Both the position numbers and the translations under genes were made by a program. Positions 1 through 11,531 of a DNA stretch of 64,000 bases are shown piece by piece. A model generated the notes under the pieces. It was not told where the DNA came from. It saw only the letters and a list, made by a program, of their open reading frames with translations, and did no database searches. The first letter of the stretch is position 1. Every line of letters starts with the position of its first letter. The DNA comes from Neoceratodus forsteri. Its lineage: Eukaryota; Chordata; Ceratodontiformes; Ceratodontidae. The stretch covers positions 458,690,501-458,754,500 of the forward strand of contig CM028129.1 of the NCBI GenBank assembly GCA_016271365.2, written 5' to 3'.

Positions 1-1155
1 CCATTTTGGGAGTTTTGGTCCCAAATTTTCAATATGAGTTCTTGGGACCCTCCTCATGAACACTGGCACTGTCATTTGTTTCTTGGTCCCTAAATGGGAT
101 TTTGCAGTTGCTGCTTGGAGTCACTTTTCGGGACCGATTAACAAAACAACAGTGCCACTGTTCATAAGGTGGGGTCCAAAAAAGCCCATTTTGCAAGTGT
201 GGTGAAAAAAATCAAAAAAATTACTGCTTTATGAGCATGCATTGTGCAATTTGTATGCATGCTCATAACTTGACCAATTTTTATTATTTTCCCTCCCAAT
301 TTCCAACATTACAATTTTTCACACCTCCATATGAACAGTGAACATTATAGCTGTCACATTTGCATCCTGCCCAAAATGTGTTTTCACACCTGTGGCACAG
401 AATGGTACAGTCGCTGTGCAAAATCAACTTTTGGGGCAGATTAATGAAATCACAATGCCACTGTTCATGAAGGGAGGTCCCAAAAAGGCTATGTTAAATA
501 TTTGGTGAAATAAATTCTAAAAAATTACTGTGTTACGTGTGTGCATTACGCAATTTCTACTCATGCTCATAACTTCACCAATTTTCAATTCAGATTTTCA
601 ACATTGCCATTTTTTCACACCTCCTCATGAAGAGTACAGATGTCATTTTTCACATCCGGCCCAAAATGTATTTTCACACCTGTTGCACCGAATGTGCAAA
701 ATCACCTTTTGGGATTGAGCAATGAAATTATAGTGCCATTGTTCATGAGGGAGGGTCCCAAAAAGCCCATGTTCAAAATTTGGGGTGAAAATACCAACAA
801 ATTCCCAGGGCATTAGGGTTTCCAACCTTAATGCCCACCCTGTACAGACTGACAGGTGTCAGGGGTGTGACTTGTGGTCATCAGCTGTAATGCTCATGCC
901 ATTCTACCCCCACTCTCACCCTTCTGTCATTGACTTGCACTGAGGTGTGCTTTGGGGTCTTCGGCACTAAGATTCACCCTATTCTCCTATACTGCACCCA
1001 CCTTGACTGATTTCCTTATGGAATGGGGTGAGCGTAAAGGCTGAAGACCCCAAGGCACACCGTGACACCTGTCAGCGTCTGCAGTGTGGAGTGAGGTGGA
1101 ATGGTGTATTATGGCTGATGACCCAAAGACACACCCCGATGCCTGTCCCTGGAGC
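1..1155 (+). repeat. Palindromic dispersed repeat, copy 1
   Basis: This non-coding repeat recurs in reverse orientation at 24155-24790. Its left part holds three diverged subrepeats beginning with 'gttcat...ggtcc' near 159, 465 and 741 (spacing about 306 and 276). Its right part is an imperfect palindrome: 845-995 pairs with 1022-1155, with gaggtgtgctttggggtctt around 940-960 answering aagaccccaaggcacacc around 1043-1061. The junction motif cagggcattagggttt (807-822) is conserved in both copies. The window starts inside it, so the left end is unknown. No transposase or tRNA promoter is visible. A foldback or MITE-like non-autonomous element is the best reading. Confidence 0.7.
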
Positions 1156-1444
1156 CTACTTCCGCTACCAATGTCATCTGAGAGGACAGGAGAAGACTTT
1201 GAATGTCTGCCAAAGTGGCCAACATCTCCTCACAACCTGAGACAGCACTTTTCTTTTGGCAAGTGCAACCCACCACACAATCTACTGGAGCTGTAGACTG
1301 GACCTTGCTATGAACTTGCAGCTTTATACCATGTTCTTCACCACTCTGGGTGTCTGATAGAGGACAACCTCATCTCCCAGAAACACCCAAAGTTTTATTA
1401 GATATGGTGTATGGAATGGTATCCTCTGCCCCTTTAGGGACCAC
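1156..1444. other. Unassigned spacer
   Basis: There is no convincing ORF and no repeat homology that I can see elsewhere in the window. It lies between the palindromic repeat and the 3' end of CR1 copy 1. Confidence 0.4.
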
Positions 1445-1876
1445 TTAATGCCCCATATTACATAGAAACAGAAACTGATAGCAGATAAGGGCCACATGGC
1501 CAATCCAGTCTACCATTTTTGTTGCATTGTTTATTCTATAGACCCTTCCAGGTCTACTTACTTTCTCTTCCACTCCTACATATCTCTTATGATTCCTTAT
1601 GTTTATCCCAAGCTTTTTGAACCCCACCATGGTTTTGCCCCCACTACCTCCACTGGAAGACTGTTCCAGGCATCCACCACTCTTTCTGTGAAGATGTATT
1701 TCTCACATTTCTCCTATATCTACCCTCCAGCTTCATATCATGTCCCTTTGTTCTGGAGCACCCTTTCCTCTGAAAAATAACTCCTACTTGTACCTTATTC
1801 ACTCCTGTGAGGTATTTAAATCTCAATTATATCCGCTTCCTCCTCTACTCCATATATATTTAGTTCTTTAGTCTCT

Positions 1877-3365
1877 TCATGTAGGACTTTTGTGTAAACC
1901 CTTTACCATCTTGGTAGCCTTCCTTTGGATGGCCTCCACCCTGAATATGTCCTTCCTGAGATGTGACCTCCAAAACTGGACACAGTACTCAAGGTGGGGT
2001 CTTACCAAATACCTATAATAGTGGCAGCACAACTTCCCTCTTCCTGCTGGTAATACCTGTACTCCCCAGCATCCCACTGGCTTTTCTGATTGCTCTGTCA
2101 CATTGTTTGGCCACCTTCAGGTCATTTGATATGATTACCACCAGGTCTGTTTCTGATTGGTCATTTCTAGTATCTCTCCCCCAAATGTTATACTGTACGC
2201 CCAAGTTTCTCTGACCTAAGTGCATTATTTTTCTATTTTTTGCATTATAGCTTAGATGGCAAACTTCTTACCACTCCTTCAATCATTTTAAATCTCTTTC
2301 CATCCTTTGCACCCCCCCCCAGAGTGTCCACACTGTTGCAGATCTTGGTGTCATCTGCAAAGAGGCAGACCTTCCCTTCCAGTTCCTCTGCTATATAGCT
2401 AATGTAGATATTAAAGAGGACTGGCCACAGTACTGACCCCTGCAGCACCCTGCTTGTCACTGTCCCCACTTCGGAGTGAACTCCATTTACCACTGCCCTT
2501 TGCCCCATCCCTTAACCAGTTTCTTACCAATGTTACCACCTATTGCCCACCCCCATACTACTCAACTTATTTACAAACCTTCTATGTGGAATAGTGTCAA
2601 AGGCCTTGCTGAAGTCCAAGTAGGTCATGTCCACCCACCCTTCCTGATCCAACACCACTTTGGTTACCCAGTCAAAAAAATCTATCAGATTTGTATGGCA
2701 TGACCTCACATCTGTAAAACCATGATGCCTTGGGTGCTGCAGTCCATTGGATTTCACATGTTTAATTATTCTTTCCTTTAAAAGTGTTTACATTAACTTC
2801 CCTACTGCAGGCGTCAGGCTGACAGGCCTGTAATTTCCCGCCTCCTCCTTGCTACCATTTTTATGAACTGGGACTATGTCCACCATTCTCCAGTCTTCCA
2901 GGACCACGCAGGTCCCCAGTGAACTGTTAAGCAAGTCTGTCAGGGGAGTAGCTAGCACCTCCCTGATTCCTTTAACACCCCTGGATGCATACTGTTTTGC
3001 CCCATGGCTTTGCCTTGCCTCAGATTAGTGAGTGCTTTACTGACCCTCTCTTTAGAAAAGAGACTGGTGTCCACTTCTTTCCCCTCCAAGCTCTTGGTGC
3101 TTATTTGTGGTCCCTCCGCTTCCCCCTCAACTGTGAACACTGAGCAGAAATATCTATATAAGTAGTTTGCTTTCTCTTGGTCCTCTCCAGTACAACCCCC
3201 TCCCTCCTTATTTAACCTTGCAATCCCTCCCTTGATCTTCCTTTTCTCACTCATATACTTAAAAAATGTCTTGTCCCCCTTAGCTACTAACTGGGCTATC
3301 CTTTCCTCTGTTTGTGCTTTTGTGCTCCTTACTGTCTTATCTTCCTCCCTCCATTTCCCAGACAT
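1877..3365 (-). pseudogene. CR1 reverse transcriptase fragment (copy 1)
   Basis: The pieces follow the endonuclease on the minus strand. Visible blocks are LRQGKAMGQNSMHPGVLKE near 3000 (RT domain 1), MTYLDFSKAFDTIPH near 2610 (block A with catalytic Asp), LQGSVLWPVLFNIYIS near 2440, and LFADDTK near 2360 (the catalytic ADD box). The C-terminal segment with [14 protein letters not shown] lies near 1990. Frames 2952-3365, 2533-2757, 2245-2508 and 1877-2225 are disrupted relative to one another. The sequence is inactive by inspection. Confidence 0.85.
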
Positions 3366-4230
3366 ACTTCTCTCTCCTCTTCTCTCTGGATGTCCTTATA
3401 TCTTCTGAATGCCGCTGTTTTTGCTCTTACCATTTCTGCCACTTTCCTCAGAAACCATAATGGTCTCCAACTACATCTGCTTTTGCTTATTTGCCTGATG
3501 TACAAATGTATTGCTTTTACTGTGATCTCTTTGAATCTGACCCATTTGCTATCCACCCCCCTGAGATCTTCCCCCACCAGGTCCTCTTGGAGGTATTCCC
3601 CCATCTTTGTAAAGTCAGCTCTTCTGAAATTCAGGATCCCTACCCTTGTGCAGCTGGATTCCAGTGTTGTTCTTATATTAAACCATACCATGCGATGGTC
3701 ACTGATCCCCGGATGACTTTCCACTCTGACGTCTGCCACAATGTCCCTATTTGTAAGTGCTAGGTCCAGTATTGTCCCTTAATGAGTGGGTTCACTGACC
3801 AGCTGCCTGCCTCTGCAGGGTCTAAGATGTCTCCTGTTCTAGCTGATGCTGCAGCAGTTAGGCTCCACTCTACATCCGGCAGATTAAGTCCCCCCACCAG
3901 CATCACCTCCCCCTTTTTAACCATTTTGCCTAAGTCTTCCAACATCTCTTTGTGTAAGTCCTCACCCTGTGCTGGAGGCCTGCATACACTCCCATCCAAG
4001 TGGTAGCTCCATTTCTAGACTTAAGGTTGACCCACAGTACCTCCCCTCAATCTTCCTGTACATCTGTCACTTTGATGTTTTCCCTGACATAAAGCACACT
4101 CCCCCCCACATTTCCTTTCTACACTGTGCCTTCTAAACATCGTGTAGCCACGTATGACCATTTCCCAGTCATGGTTATTAGGGCACCATGTTTCAGTGAT
4201 GGTTACAATATCCAGGCTTACATCAGCCAT
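3329..4230 (-). pseudogene. CR1 endonuclease domain fragment (copy 1)
   Basis: The pieces read in order as an apurinic-type endonuclease, which in LINEs nicks target DNA to prime reverse transcription. Visible motifs are TITETW with HDWE near 4190 (metal-binding Glu block), a degraded GDFN block reading GGLNLPDVEW near 3870 in which the Asp is lost, and SDHRMVWFNI near 3685 (the catalytic SDH block). The frames 4021-4230, 3760-3999 and 3329-3739 are separated by frameshifts and stops, so it cannot make a working enzyme. Confidence 0.8.
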
Positions 4231-4374
4231 GCTGGACTCCAGGTCTGATATCTTATTTCAAAACAAGACAAATATACGGCACACAGGAACGAGGTGTAGT
4301 TATTTAATTTATTATGGCAAACAGGCCAAATAGTTCAAACCTTGTTCCCAAAAGACAGCAAATATACGGACAAA

Positions 4375-4432
4375 CAGATGAACCCTGGTGCTTCGACTCA
4401 AACTTGAGTCTTCATCAGGGGATGTGGTTCAT
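4375..4432 (-). ncRNA. Hammerhead-ribozyme-like motif of PLE1
   Basis: On the minus strand an outer stem atgaacc/ggttcat (4426-4432 with 4378-4384) encloses CTGATGA (4412-4418). A perfect hairpin gactcaa/ttgagtc (4395-4410) follows, then GAAG (4391-4394). A hammerhead core is CUGANGA, stem II, then GAAA, so only the last A of GAAA differs. Penelope-like elements are known to carry such ribozymes in their terminal repeats. I cannot place the NUH cleavage triplet or helix III with confidence, so activity is doubtful. Confidence 0.55.
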
Positions 4433-4982
4433 ACTAAAAAGCTACCCTTATATACAAAACTTTAATTAGATCAAAATTGGACACTTAGAAATACTTGCAT
4501 ATTATACCAAAGCGTCAGTCAACTCGTTAACTAAATACAAAACATTTTTAAGCATTCTAAATTTGCTAGATGCAGTAAAGAGCCCTTCATTATTTTTGCT
4601 TTCATTTAAGGACATGCATATTTTCTATGAGCTGTACATTTTGGCGCTCAATAGCCGAAAGGGAATCCTTTGCATTGCAAATGAGAAATTTAAAAACATT
4701 TTTCTTTTATTGGAAAACAGGTTGTCACCATTGTTCAAGCACAGATTATCCTTAAACAATTTGCCAAACATTTATATTGGTCTCTGATTCGTGCAGGATT
4801 TACTCTGAAAAGAACAATTCAAAAGAAAAGATGTTACCAATAATGCAAAAATAAACATGTGCATTCAAATGAGTACATGAAAATGCTCTACTAAATATAT
4901 ATTATCCCATGTATACAATGATTAAACACAATTTCATTATTATTATAAGACATAATGAATATCGAATATGATTACATTTATA

Positions 4983-5560
4983 GAGAATAAACAGAGAAGA
5001 TGGAAGGGGAAGGGGGAATACAGAATAAATCTAGATGTAAACTCCAAGAACAAACCATAAAGCTTACAATAGGCAAAGACCTTCCCTACAATACAGAAAG
5101 TTCAAGTAATTTTAATCAAGCATCTTACGTTCTTCACTATTTACTTCAAATACAGTTTGAGATCCCTTAAACAAAACAAATTTAAACAGTTTTTGTTAAA
5201 ATATCTTTCATTCTTTGCTGATTACTTCAAATACAGTTTATGGTCCCACTGGTTATTCAGCCTTTGACTTTATAAAGAATAAACAGAGAAGGTGGGGGAT
5301 TTTCTCAAAGTACAAAATAGGACAATTTAATGTAAGCTTCAAAATAACCTACAAAATTCATATTAATTAAAGACCTTCCTTCAATGCAGCAAATTCAGGT
5401 AATTTTAGTCAAACATCCTACATTCTTCACTAATTTCTTCAAATAGATTTTGAGGTCCCTTAAACAAAACAAAGTCAAACAGTTTCAGTCAAATATCTTA
5501 CATTCTTTGCTGGTTACTTTAAATACGGTTTAATGTCCCAATGGTTGTTCAACCCTAGTA
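4983..5560. repeat. Tandem duplication, period about 293 bp, in PLE1 3' region
   Basis: agaataaacagagaag occurs at 4983 and again at 5276. The following ~290 bp match with the same landmarks: 'gaccttcc', 'aattttaatcaa/aattttagtcaa', 'gtcccttaaacaaaacaaa' and 'cattctttgctg'. The second unit runs into the C-terminal codons of the GIY-YIG domain, so the duplication includes the end of the PLE ORF and its 3' flank. Confidence 0.85.
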
Positions 5561-5890
5561 GCTTTGCACTTTGTAAATGAAAAATCCATCTGCTTTCTTT
5601 TTGCAACAAAATGTTAGGTCTATCACCTCCAAATTTAAGAGGAGGCACCCACTCCAACCCTGTGAACTTTTAATCTGCAGCATTTGAGGGGTGATGAATC
5701 ATGAAATGTACTCCTACTGCTGTATTCATATTTACATTTACAATAGATCGAACATGTTCTTGTACTCTGTTTGAGTGGATGGACTGTTTTCCCTACATAT
5801 AAAAGTCCACATGGACACCAAAGGACGTATTTTACAAATGATGTATTGCATGTAGTAAGTTGTTCAATTTTGACAGAAATATCTGGCTTT
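5525..5890 (-). pseudogene. PLE1 GIY-YIG endonuclease domain
   Basis: The reverse strand reads a cysteine-containing block, VKYVLWCPCGLLYVGKT, followed by HPLKQ near 5830-5780. This matches the start of the GIY-YIG domain of Penelope-like elements (the CPCG insertion and YVGKT). A downstream segment reads GLNNHWDIKP near 5530-5560, the usual C-terminal end of the protein. Several stops interrupt it. It lies directly downstream of the RT fragments, as expected. Confidence 0.8.
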
Positions 5891-6112
5891 GTAGGGTGTT
5901 GAAATGTTCATGCAGCAACCAAATATTTACAGATGTTAATCGTTTACAACTATAAAACCTGGAGATCTTATGGGAAGCATGTTCTGTTATTTTCCTCAAA
6001 TCATGGGTCCGACTATGTACAAGTTTATCTTTGAAACTTTTAGCTTTACAAATGCTACCTGCGGTTTTGTCCCAACTGCCTTCTCTAATTTCTTGTCACT
6101 TAGTAAAATGGT

Positions 6113-7353
6113 TCAATTCCTATGTATGATATTTCCTATCCTACCAGCTACATGATTGTACTCAGTAATAAAGGTGCAGGGTGTAGAATCGTTTGTCTGA
6201 TTATTATTCCCTTTCAAAAGAGCTTCCCTTTGTATTTTGTTTACTTTTTCTGAGGTTTTCTTTAATAAATCTATGCTGTAACCTCTCTCCAAGAATCTTT
6301 TAGTTATTTTTTCTGATTGCTCTTTATAGGAGATGTTGTCACTGAAAGTTCTCCACAATTGAAGAAACTGTCCATAAGGGATAGATTTTTTAGAGAGGAG
6401 AATGGGCACTAGAAGCATGGAGCAGGAATTAGTTGCTGTTTGCTTACGATAGCATTTGAAATGAATTACATCATCACCTGGTTTATTCATAAGAGTAAGA
6501 TCTAGAAAATCAACAGTGTCCTTGGATGCTGTGCATGTAAATGTAAGATTTAAGTTGTTTTCATTTAGCGCTTCACAAAATTAGGAATCTTTTCAATGGG
6601 ACTGTCCCATGTGATAGGCAATCATCAATAAACATGAACCAAAAGGCTATATTTACATAGAATTGGTTTACTGTTTGATTATAAATAAAATATTTCTCCC
6701 AGTAGCCCAGGAATAAATTTGCATAACTAGGTGCCACAGAGGCACCAATTGCCGTCCCACATTCCTGTAAAAAGAATTTGCCCTCAAATTCAAAAAAAAT
6801 GTGCTCTAAAATAAACTGTAAACCTGTAAGTATAAACTCTTTTGGTACATGTCCAATTTCACTCATCTGGTCCAGGTAAAATGCTGTTGCCTCTATGCCT
6901 TGCTGATAGTGGATGGAGGTGTATAGTGCCTCAACATTCACTGAAAGCCAGACATAATTTACCTAAATTTTCAATTAAAGCCCCAACTCCAGACACTATT
7001 GGGTGCCTAGGTGGTTCTATAATATTTTTATGAATATTTGGCATGGCATAAAAGCCAGACGTGATGGGAAATTCTTTCCAGATGTACTTATATTCCACTT
7101 CTGTTATGTGTCCCTTTTCAACTGCTTCTTTTAAGATCGTACATATTTCATTTCTGAATAATATAGTAGGATTAAAGCCCAAATTTATTTCCCAGATTTC
7201 TAGCACTGGCACACATGGCTGTCCAGATTCTGTTAGTCCTATTCTTGTCCTTCTCATATCTTCCAGTTGTTCCCCTTCTCTCTTTTTCATACTGCCTCCT
7301 TCTCTACCCCCTTCTTCCCATGCTGATCTCTTAAACCTTTGGTTGTCCTTCAT
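6113..7353 (-). pseudogene. PLE1 reverse transcriptase
   Basis: Minus-strand frames show a Penelope-type RT in order. A Lys/Arg-rich start (7353-7240) is followed by GFYAMPNIHK and RHPIVSGVGALIENLGK near 7060-6960. Then come NVEALYTSIHYQQGIEA near 6930 (block A; the usual Asp before V is now Asn), GTAIGASVAPSYANLFLGYWE near 6720, and FIDDC near 6620 (catalytic DD). The thumb or linker region reads KITKRFLERGYSIDLL near 6290. The frames 6931-7353, 6573-6941 and 6113-6490 are offset by frameshifts. 'SGFYAMPNIHK' and 'GTAIGASVAPSYANL' are diagnostic of Penelope rather than LINE RTs. Confidence 0.87.
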
Positions 7354-7439
7354 TTTGGTGAGAATCTTTTCTCTCAGAAATTCTCTACTCCATCACAGAG
7401 TCAGAATTCCATTATATCAGTGGGGTATTTATGACTGAG

Positions 7440-8690
7440 ATAAATTCAGACATCTTTGTAATCACTAATCCCTCCTTTACCAGGCTAGTCTGAGAACCTC
7501 CTTTTGCCCCTGAAACAGGGGAATTTTTCCACAATATAGCATGACCTGGCATGGGGTTCTGTCAGACAAAGGGTCAGCATCCTATTGGCCCCCTTTGATA
7601 CACAGCTCTGTATTGCTGGGAAGGTCATGTAAGTTAAGAAGCAAATGCTAAATAAATTCCACCATTCTCCCTTTGTTCAACTCCTCCAGGAGACCATATA
7701 TAAAAATATTGTCCATCTCCTTTCTTCCTGGTCTCAGCACTTTGCAGTAAATGGTATGATCTAACATAATAGCTGCCCTACTGCATTACTCAGTCTCCAA
7801 ATTCCCTTCTCCATTGTTCCAACCCTTTCTCCAGCCATAGTGAGCCTGAATTCCAGCTGACTGAGTGAATGCTTGAGCTCAAAAATACTTTTTGCATCTT
7901 TTTCAGCAAATTTCAATCTTGTGTAGCTAGGGCAGGGTATAAAACTGCAACTTCTGTGACAATTTTGCAAAATCTTCAATTATTCTGGCATCTCGCTAAT
8001 ATTTACTGCAGGAGAAATTCTCCCAGTTCTGCAGAATTTCACTTTGTTAGGTATAATAACCATGTGAGCAGTGATATTTCAAGATGAACTGCAGTTCATT
8101 GTCCATTCTATAGTTAATAGTAAAATTTCACCACTTGCAGTACAAATCCAGGGAAACATGTTCTGCAAGCATTGCAATTATGTGATAGTCTTCATCTAGG
8201 CAGGAATAGAGGGTCATGGAGTTATTTGCTATAGAAACTCTCTCTTTCTCTCTCTCTCTCCCCTCCCTCCCTCTCTCTCTCTCACACTCACTCACTCTCA
8301 TGAGACAACCTTCTTACTAAACATGAATACTAATGATTCAATACAAATTTTTCATGTTTTTTTTAATTCTGCAGTTCATCAAATAATTTTGCCATTCAAA
8401 TTCTGCAGTTCACTCAAAATGATTCTGCAAGCAATGAGGTCACATGATAGGTTGTGAGAGCAGGAAGGTAAGAGACAAAGGGTTAGTTGCTAGAGCACCC
8501 CTTCCTCTCTTACTTTCTATCTCTGTCAAGTGACTACACCTCCTACTGTGCTGTGCAGTTTTACTGTGTGTGTTGGAGGAAGATATATGCTGCTGTTTAT
8601 GACTTACTTTTGTAAAGTAAAGAGCAATTGGCTCTATGCACTATGCCAACACGCCACGTAAACTGGGTACATTGCCATAGCTATGTCAGA
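7440..8690. other. Unclassified sequence upstream of PLE1
   Basis: There are no recognisable domains. A motif of the type ttctgcag(aatttcac/ttcatc/ttcact) recurs at about 8022, 8370 and 8402, which hints at an old repeat. It contains the CT microsatellite listed separately. Confidence 0.35.
8237..8300. repeat. (CT)n / (CTCA)n microsatellite
   Basis: A pyrimidine run of CT dinucleotides with CCT interruptions passes into CTCA repeats at its right end. Confidence 0.9.
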
Positions 8691-10440
8691 ATGCCTTGAT
8701 AGGGTCCCATGGACCCTCATGTAAGATTCACCATGGGGGCATAGGCCAGGTAAGCACCCGATCCCCGGTCACATGGACAGCAACATGCTGTGGGTGGGCC
8801 AAGGGCATTCCAGAACTTGCCTGCACTCCACACCTTCACAATGATGCAGAGTGGGCATGGGGAGCACACCTTATGATGGGAACACCCTGTTGTAAGGTAT
8901 ACATGCCCCACCAGGATGCCACCACTGGGCTGCAGTGAGAAAGATGGGGCACAGCAAACCCCTCAACATGCTGCCCCAGCCCATGGGGACCACATGAAGG
9001 GCTGGGGCAGCGACTTGCACCCTGCCCTGTGCCACCAGCACATAGTGCTATCTGCCACCATCCAAGCCCCATGGATGCATGAGATTCACTAGCAAACCTG
9101 GTCTGGGCATCCCATTGTATGTGCGCCCAGCCTGCAAAACAGTCCTCCATGCACCTGCACATTGGGGTGGTGGGCCACAGGCAGGTGGCTGGCATTAGTG
9201 AGTGCTGGTTTGGGTGCACCTCTCCACGGTCTTGTAGCTACAAGGTAGGGCTACATGCCTCTGGTGCATACCCTCCACACAATAGTGCATAGCTCCCAAT
9301 ATTTCAAAGCACCTAGTGGCATTTCTTGTTTGTGCAAGTTTTGTGATGTCCTGCTCATTTTCTGTGGTGTTTTCCATCAAAATAATTCTTAGTTTATTGA
9401 CTTTATTGTAGACACTTATTTGTTTTACACGTTGGTGGGTGACAAGAGATGGTCTTGTGGCTGCAGTTAAATGAAGACCACAATGTATGCATCATCAAGA
9501 AGTGGTATTGACAGGCATGAAGGTGGTGCTGGCACATTTTGCTTGAGCAGTTGGACATCATCAGTATTGCTAGTTTTTGGGGGCAGGTTGTTGTACTAAA
9601 CCAAAAGACAGTGATGTCTATGCCAAGCATAAACATGATGCAAGCAAACCTGCAATAGATGTGAGAGAAATAATGCTGAACACAGGAGTTTCAGGTGCTC
9701 ATGGAAGAGAACACAATTTAAGTAGCTGCGGTGGCTTAAATATGAGTCACTACTTGAATGAAAGTAGAACCCACAGTTTGCAGGGTAGTCCGAGTTTTAC
9801 ATAGACCACTACTTTTTTATTAATTTTCTCTTGATGTCCCCTTCCCGTTTCCTCTCTCAGGAGCTCCTAACCTCCTGTACTTCTACATGCAATTACCATC
9901 ATCCAAAGAGCCATAGCTTACCCCCAGGTATGGATGGTGTTGAAGGATTTACCCCAGAGTCTTTTGTCTGATCGGGAGTCACCACTTGTGTTGATGCAGT
10001 ATCCAGCTATACCCAGGTCCATCATTGTGGGTGCTGGGATCATTTTTAATTTTTCTCCAAACCCTCCATAATGTCAGCATGCTAGGGGCACAGTGTAGAG
10101 GCATGCATAATAGCATGTTGGCTGCACACCTGGCTGACATCCTCTCTGCCACTCAGCCCAGTGCTGTGTTACCACCTGTGGTTACTCAGGTAGCAGCACT
10201 GCAGTGACCCTCCCTCCACTGAAGAGAACAGTGCCCTCTGGGATGCTCAGTGCTCATTCCTTGGGAGGCTCTCCAGTGACCTGAGTTTGCTCCTGAATCC
10301 AGGTCACCAGCACTGCAAGTGGTAGCCCTACTGCTGCACCAACTGTCTGGCATGGTCACTGTTTATTAAACCATAGAAAAATCTTCCAACACACTCATGC
10401 TGTGCCATGGAATCCTGAAATAAAATAAATAAATACATTT
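8691..10440. other. Unclassified sequence
   Basis: The part 8690-9250 is richer in G+C than its surroundings. It has short overlapping ORFs on both strands but no motif I recognise. The part 9250-10440 is A+T-rich, with no domain and no match elsewhere in the window except loose similarity of 10210-10330 to 63000-63120. I see no promoter, RNA gene or known repeat. Confidence 0.35.
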
Positions 10441-10454
10441 GCACAGGGTTTCCT

Positions 10455-10560
10455 GCAAGTTACAGCACCCTCATCCCAGTTATAGTAGTATCTCCTCACA
10501 GTTACGCTGGGCATCTCCCTATAATACCAATGTCTCAGTTACCTTAGTGCCTTATTGTAG
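10455..10560. repeat. Decayed minisatellite, patch 1
   Basis: Units resemble 'cccagttatagtagtatctcct' (about 22-27 bp). The same unit type forms patches at 20480-20800 and 21890-22190. hAT-A is inserted between patches 1 and 2, so one older array was probably split. Confidence 0.55.
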
Positions 10561-10906
10561 ATATTCTAGTGACTGTTGACATCTTTTTTTCTACATAGAT
10601 CTCTATCCCAGTCAGCTATCATCCTCCAGGGAATGCCCAGTAAAGTTATATACCCTGGGCCACTTGAGGTAACCCTCCGATGTCATGCAGATGGAAGCTA
10701 GGTTTTCTCCCATTTTTTTCTCTTTTTATTCCCCCCTGTTCCCCTATATTTGGAAGCAGTCTTGTGTTAGCTCCACTGAAACACTGCCCCTGCAGCAGAA
10801 GCAAGCACCTTGGTTCAGCTGCCAGGGTAGCTTTGGTGCCAGACCCCTCTACCAACCCTCCTGAACTGAGGCACACTGCTGTGTAGCAACTGCTCCAGCC
10901 TGGCCT
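10561..10906. other. Spacer before hAT-A
   Basis: There is no gene or repeat that I can name. It holds short ORFs on both strands that are not supported by any domain. Confidence 0.35.
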
Positions 10907-10914
10907 GCCACAAG
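10907..10914. repeat. Target-site duplication, left of hAT-A
   Basis: gccacaag here pairs with accacatg at 20364-20371, identical at 6 of 8 positions. Eight bases is the family's duplication length. It directly abuts the TAG that starts the terminal repeat. Confidence 0.65.
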
Positions 10915-11110
10915 TAGTGATGCAGTGAGTTTAAATTCCACCAGTAAAGTGAATATGAAATGGGTGCTACGAGGAGTGGGCAATGCAAAATGCTCACTTT
11001 GCCTTGTCATTACCACTTTATATTAACACGGAATGGTAACATAAGTAAGGCAAAGTCATTGTTTTAAATGGGCTTCACGTACCTCATTATAATTCTAAGT
11101 GATCCACTTA
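10915..11110 (+). repeat. hAT-A left terminal and subterminal region
   Basis: The region starts with TAGTGATGCAGTGAG and resembles the inverted right end of hAT-B (57360-57530). It then carries GAAGTCATT- and CACTTTGCCTT-type subterminal motifs, which are also abundant in the right end at 20160-20330. hAT transposases bind such subterminal repeats. aaagtcattgttttaaatgg at 11045-11064 matches 20233-20252 in direct orientation. Confidence 0.75.
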
Positions 11111-11531
11111 GTGTTCAGATTTAGCAGTCCTCCCCACACATCACATGGCTTACAGTACTGTAAGTCATATGCTCTTTAGCCAGGCAGGAAGGAAGTGCCT
11201 TGCCAAGGAGATAGTTTCACTTTCTCCTGTGCAGATGGAGAGAGAGGAATGTGTTGTTTTGTGACTATGAAACAGTCTGAGACTTGGAGATCAGAGTGAG
11301 GGGGAGATTTAAACTTTAAATTAGACTCAACAGCTTTTTTAAAAGCTACATTTTTTGTCTTTTCTGTAGTCTTTTTTTACTTAATTTGTTCTTTCTGTAA
11401 ATTTATTTTTTTCTTACCTTTATAAGTAGTTAGTTGTTTGTCTGTGTGACAGTGTGTATGGTGTGATAGTATGAATATTTTCTGTCTAGTTGAGTAGTCA
11501 TTGCTTGGACTGAGGAAGCACAGTAGGAGAG

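Larger units (their letters stand above)
1445..4240 (-). mobile_element. CR1-type LINE, copy 1 (5'-truncated, decayed)
   Basis: On the minus strand the order is AP-type endonuclease, reverse transcriptase, then a short 3' tail, as in CR1 LINEs. The 3' end near 1445-1500 reads 'tgcaatccagtct'-like primer sequence followed by a cagtttctgtttctatg tail, the kind of short repeat that ends CR1 elements. ORF1 is absent, so the copy is 5'-truncated near 4240, where it abuts the 3' end of PLE1. The coding frame is broken into at least six pieces. CR1 copies 2 and 3 in this window are related but belong to distinct subfamilies. Confidence 0.88.
4245..7430 (-). mobile_element. Penelope-like element PLE1 (RT plus GIY-YIG)
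   Basis: Penelope-like elements encode one protein: a telomerase-related reverse transcriptase followed by a GIY-YIG endonuclease. Both are present on the minus strand in the right order: RT at about 7240-6115 and GIY-YIG at about 5880-5530. About 1.3 kb of A+T-rich 3' sequence follows, including an internal tandem duplication and a ribozyme-like hairpin. The 3' end meets the 5'-truncated end of CR1 copy 1 near 4245. The upstream limit is uncertain. Stops and frameshifts are present, so it is a fossil. PLE2 and PLE3 in this window are a different subfamily. Confidence 0.88.

Noticed and set aside
9195..9380. Minus-strand ORF with VEGMHQRHVALPC, reminiscent of a Harbinger transposase 'DGTHVAI' block
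   Set aside because: Only a few residues fit, the catalytic Asp is absent and neighbouring frames show no other Harbinger block.
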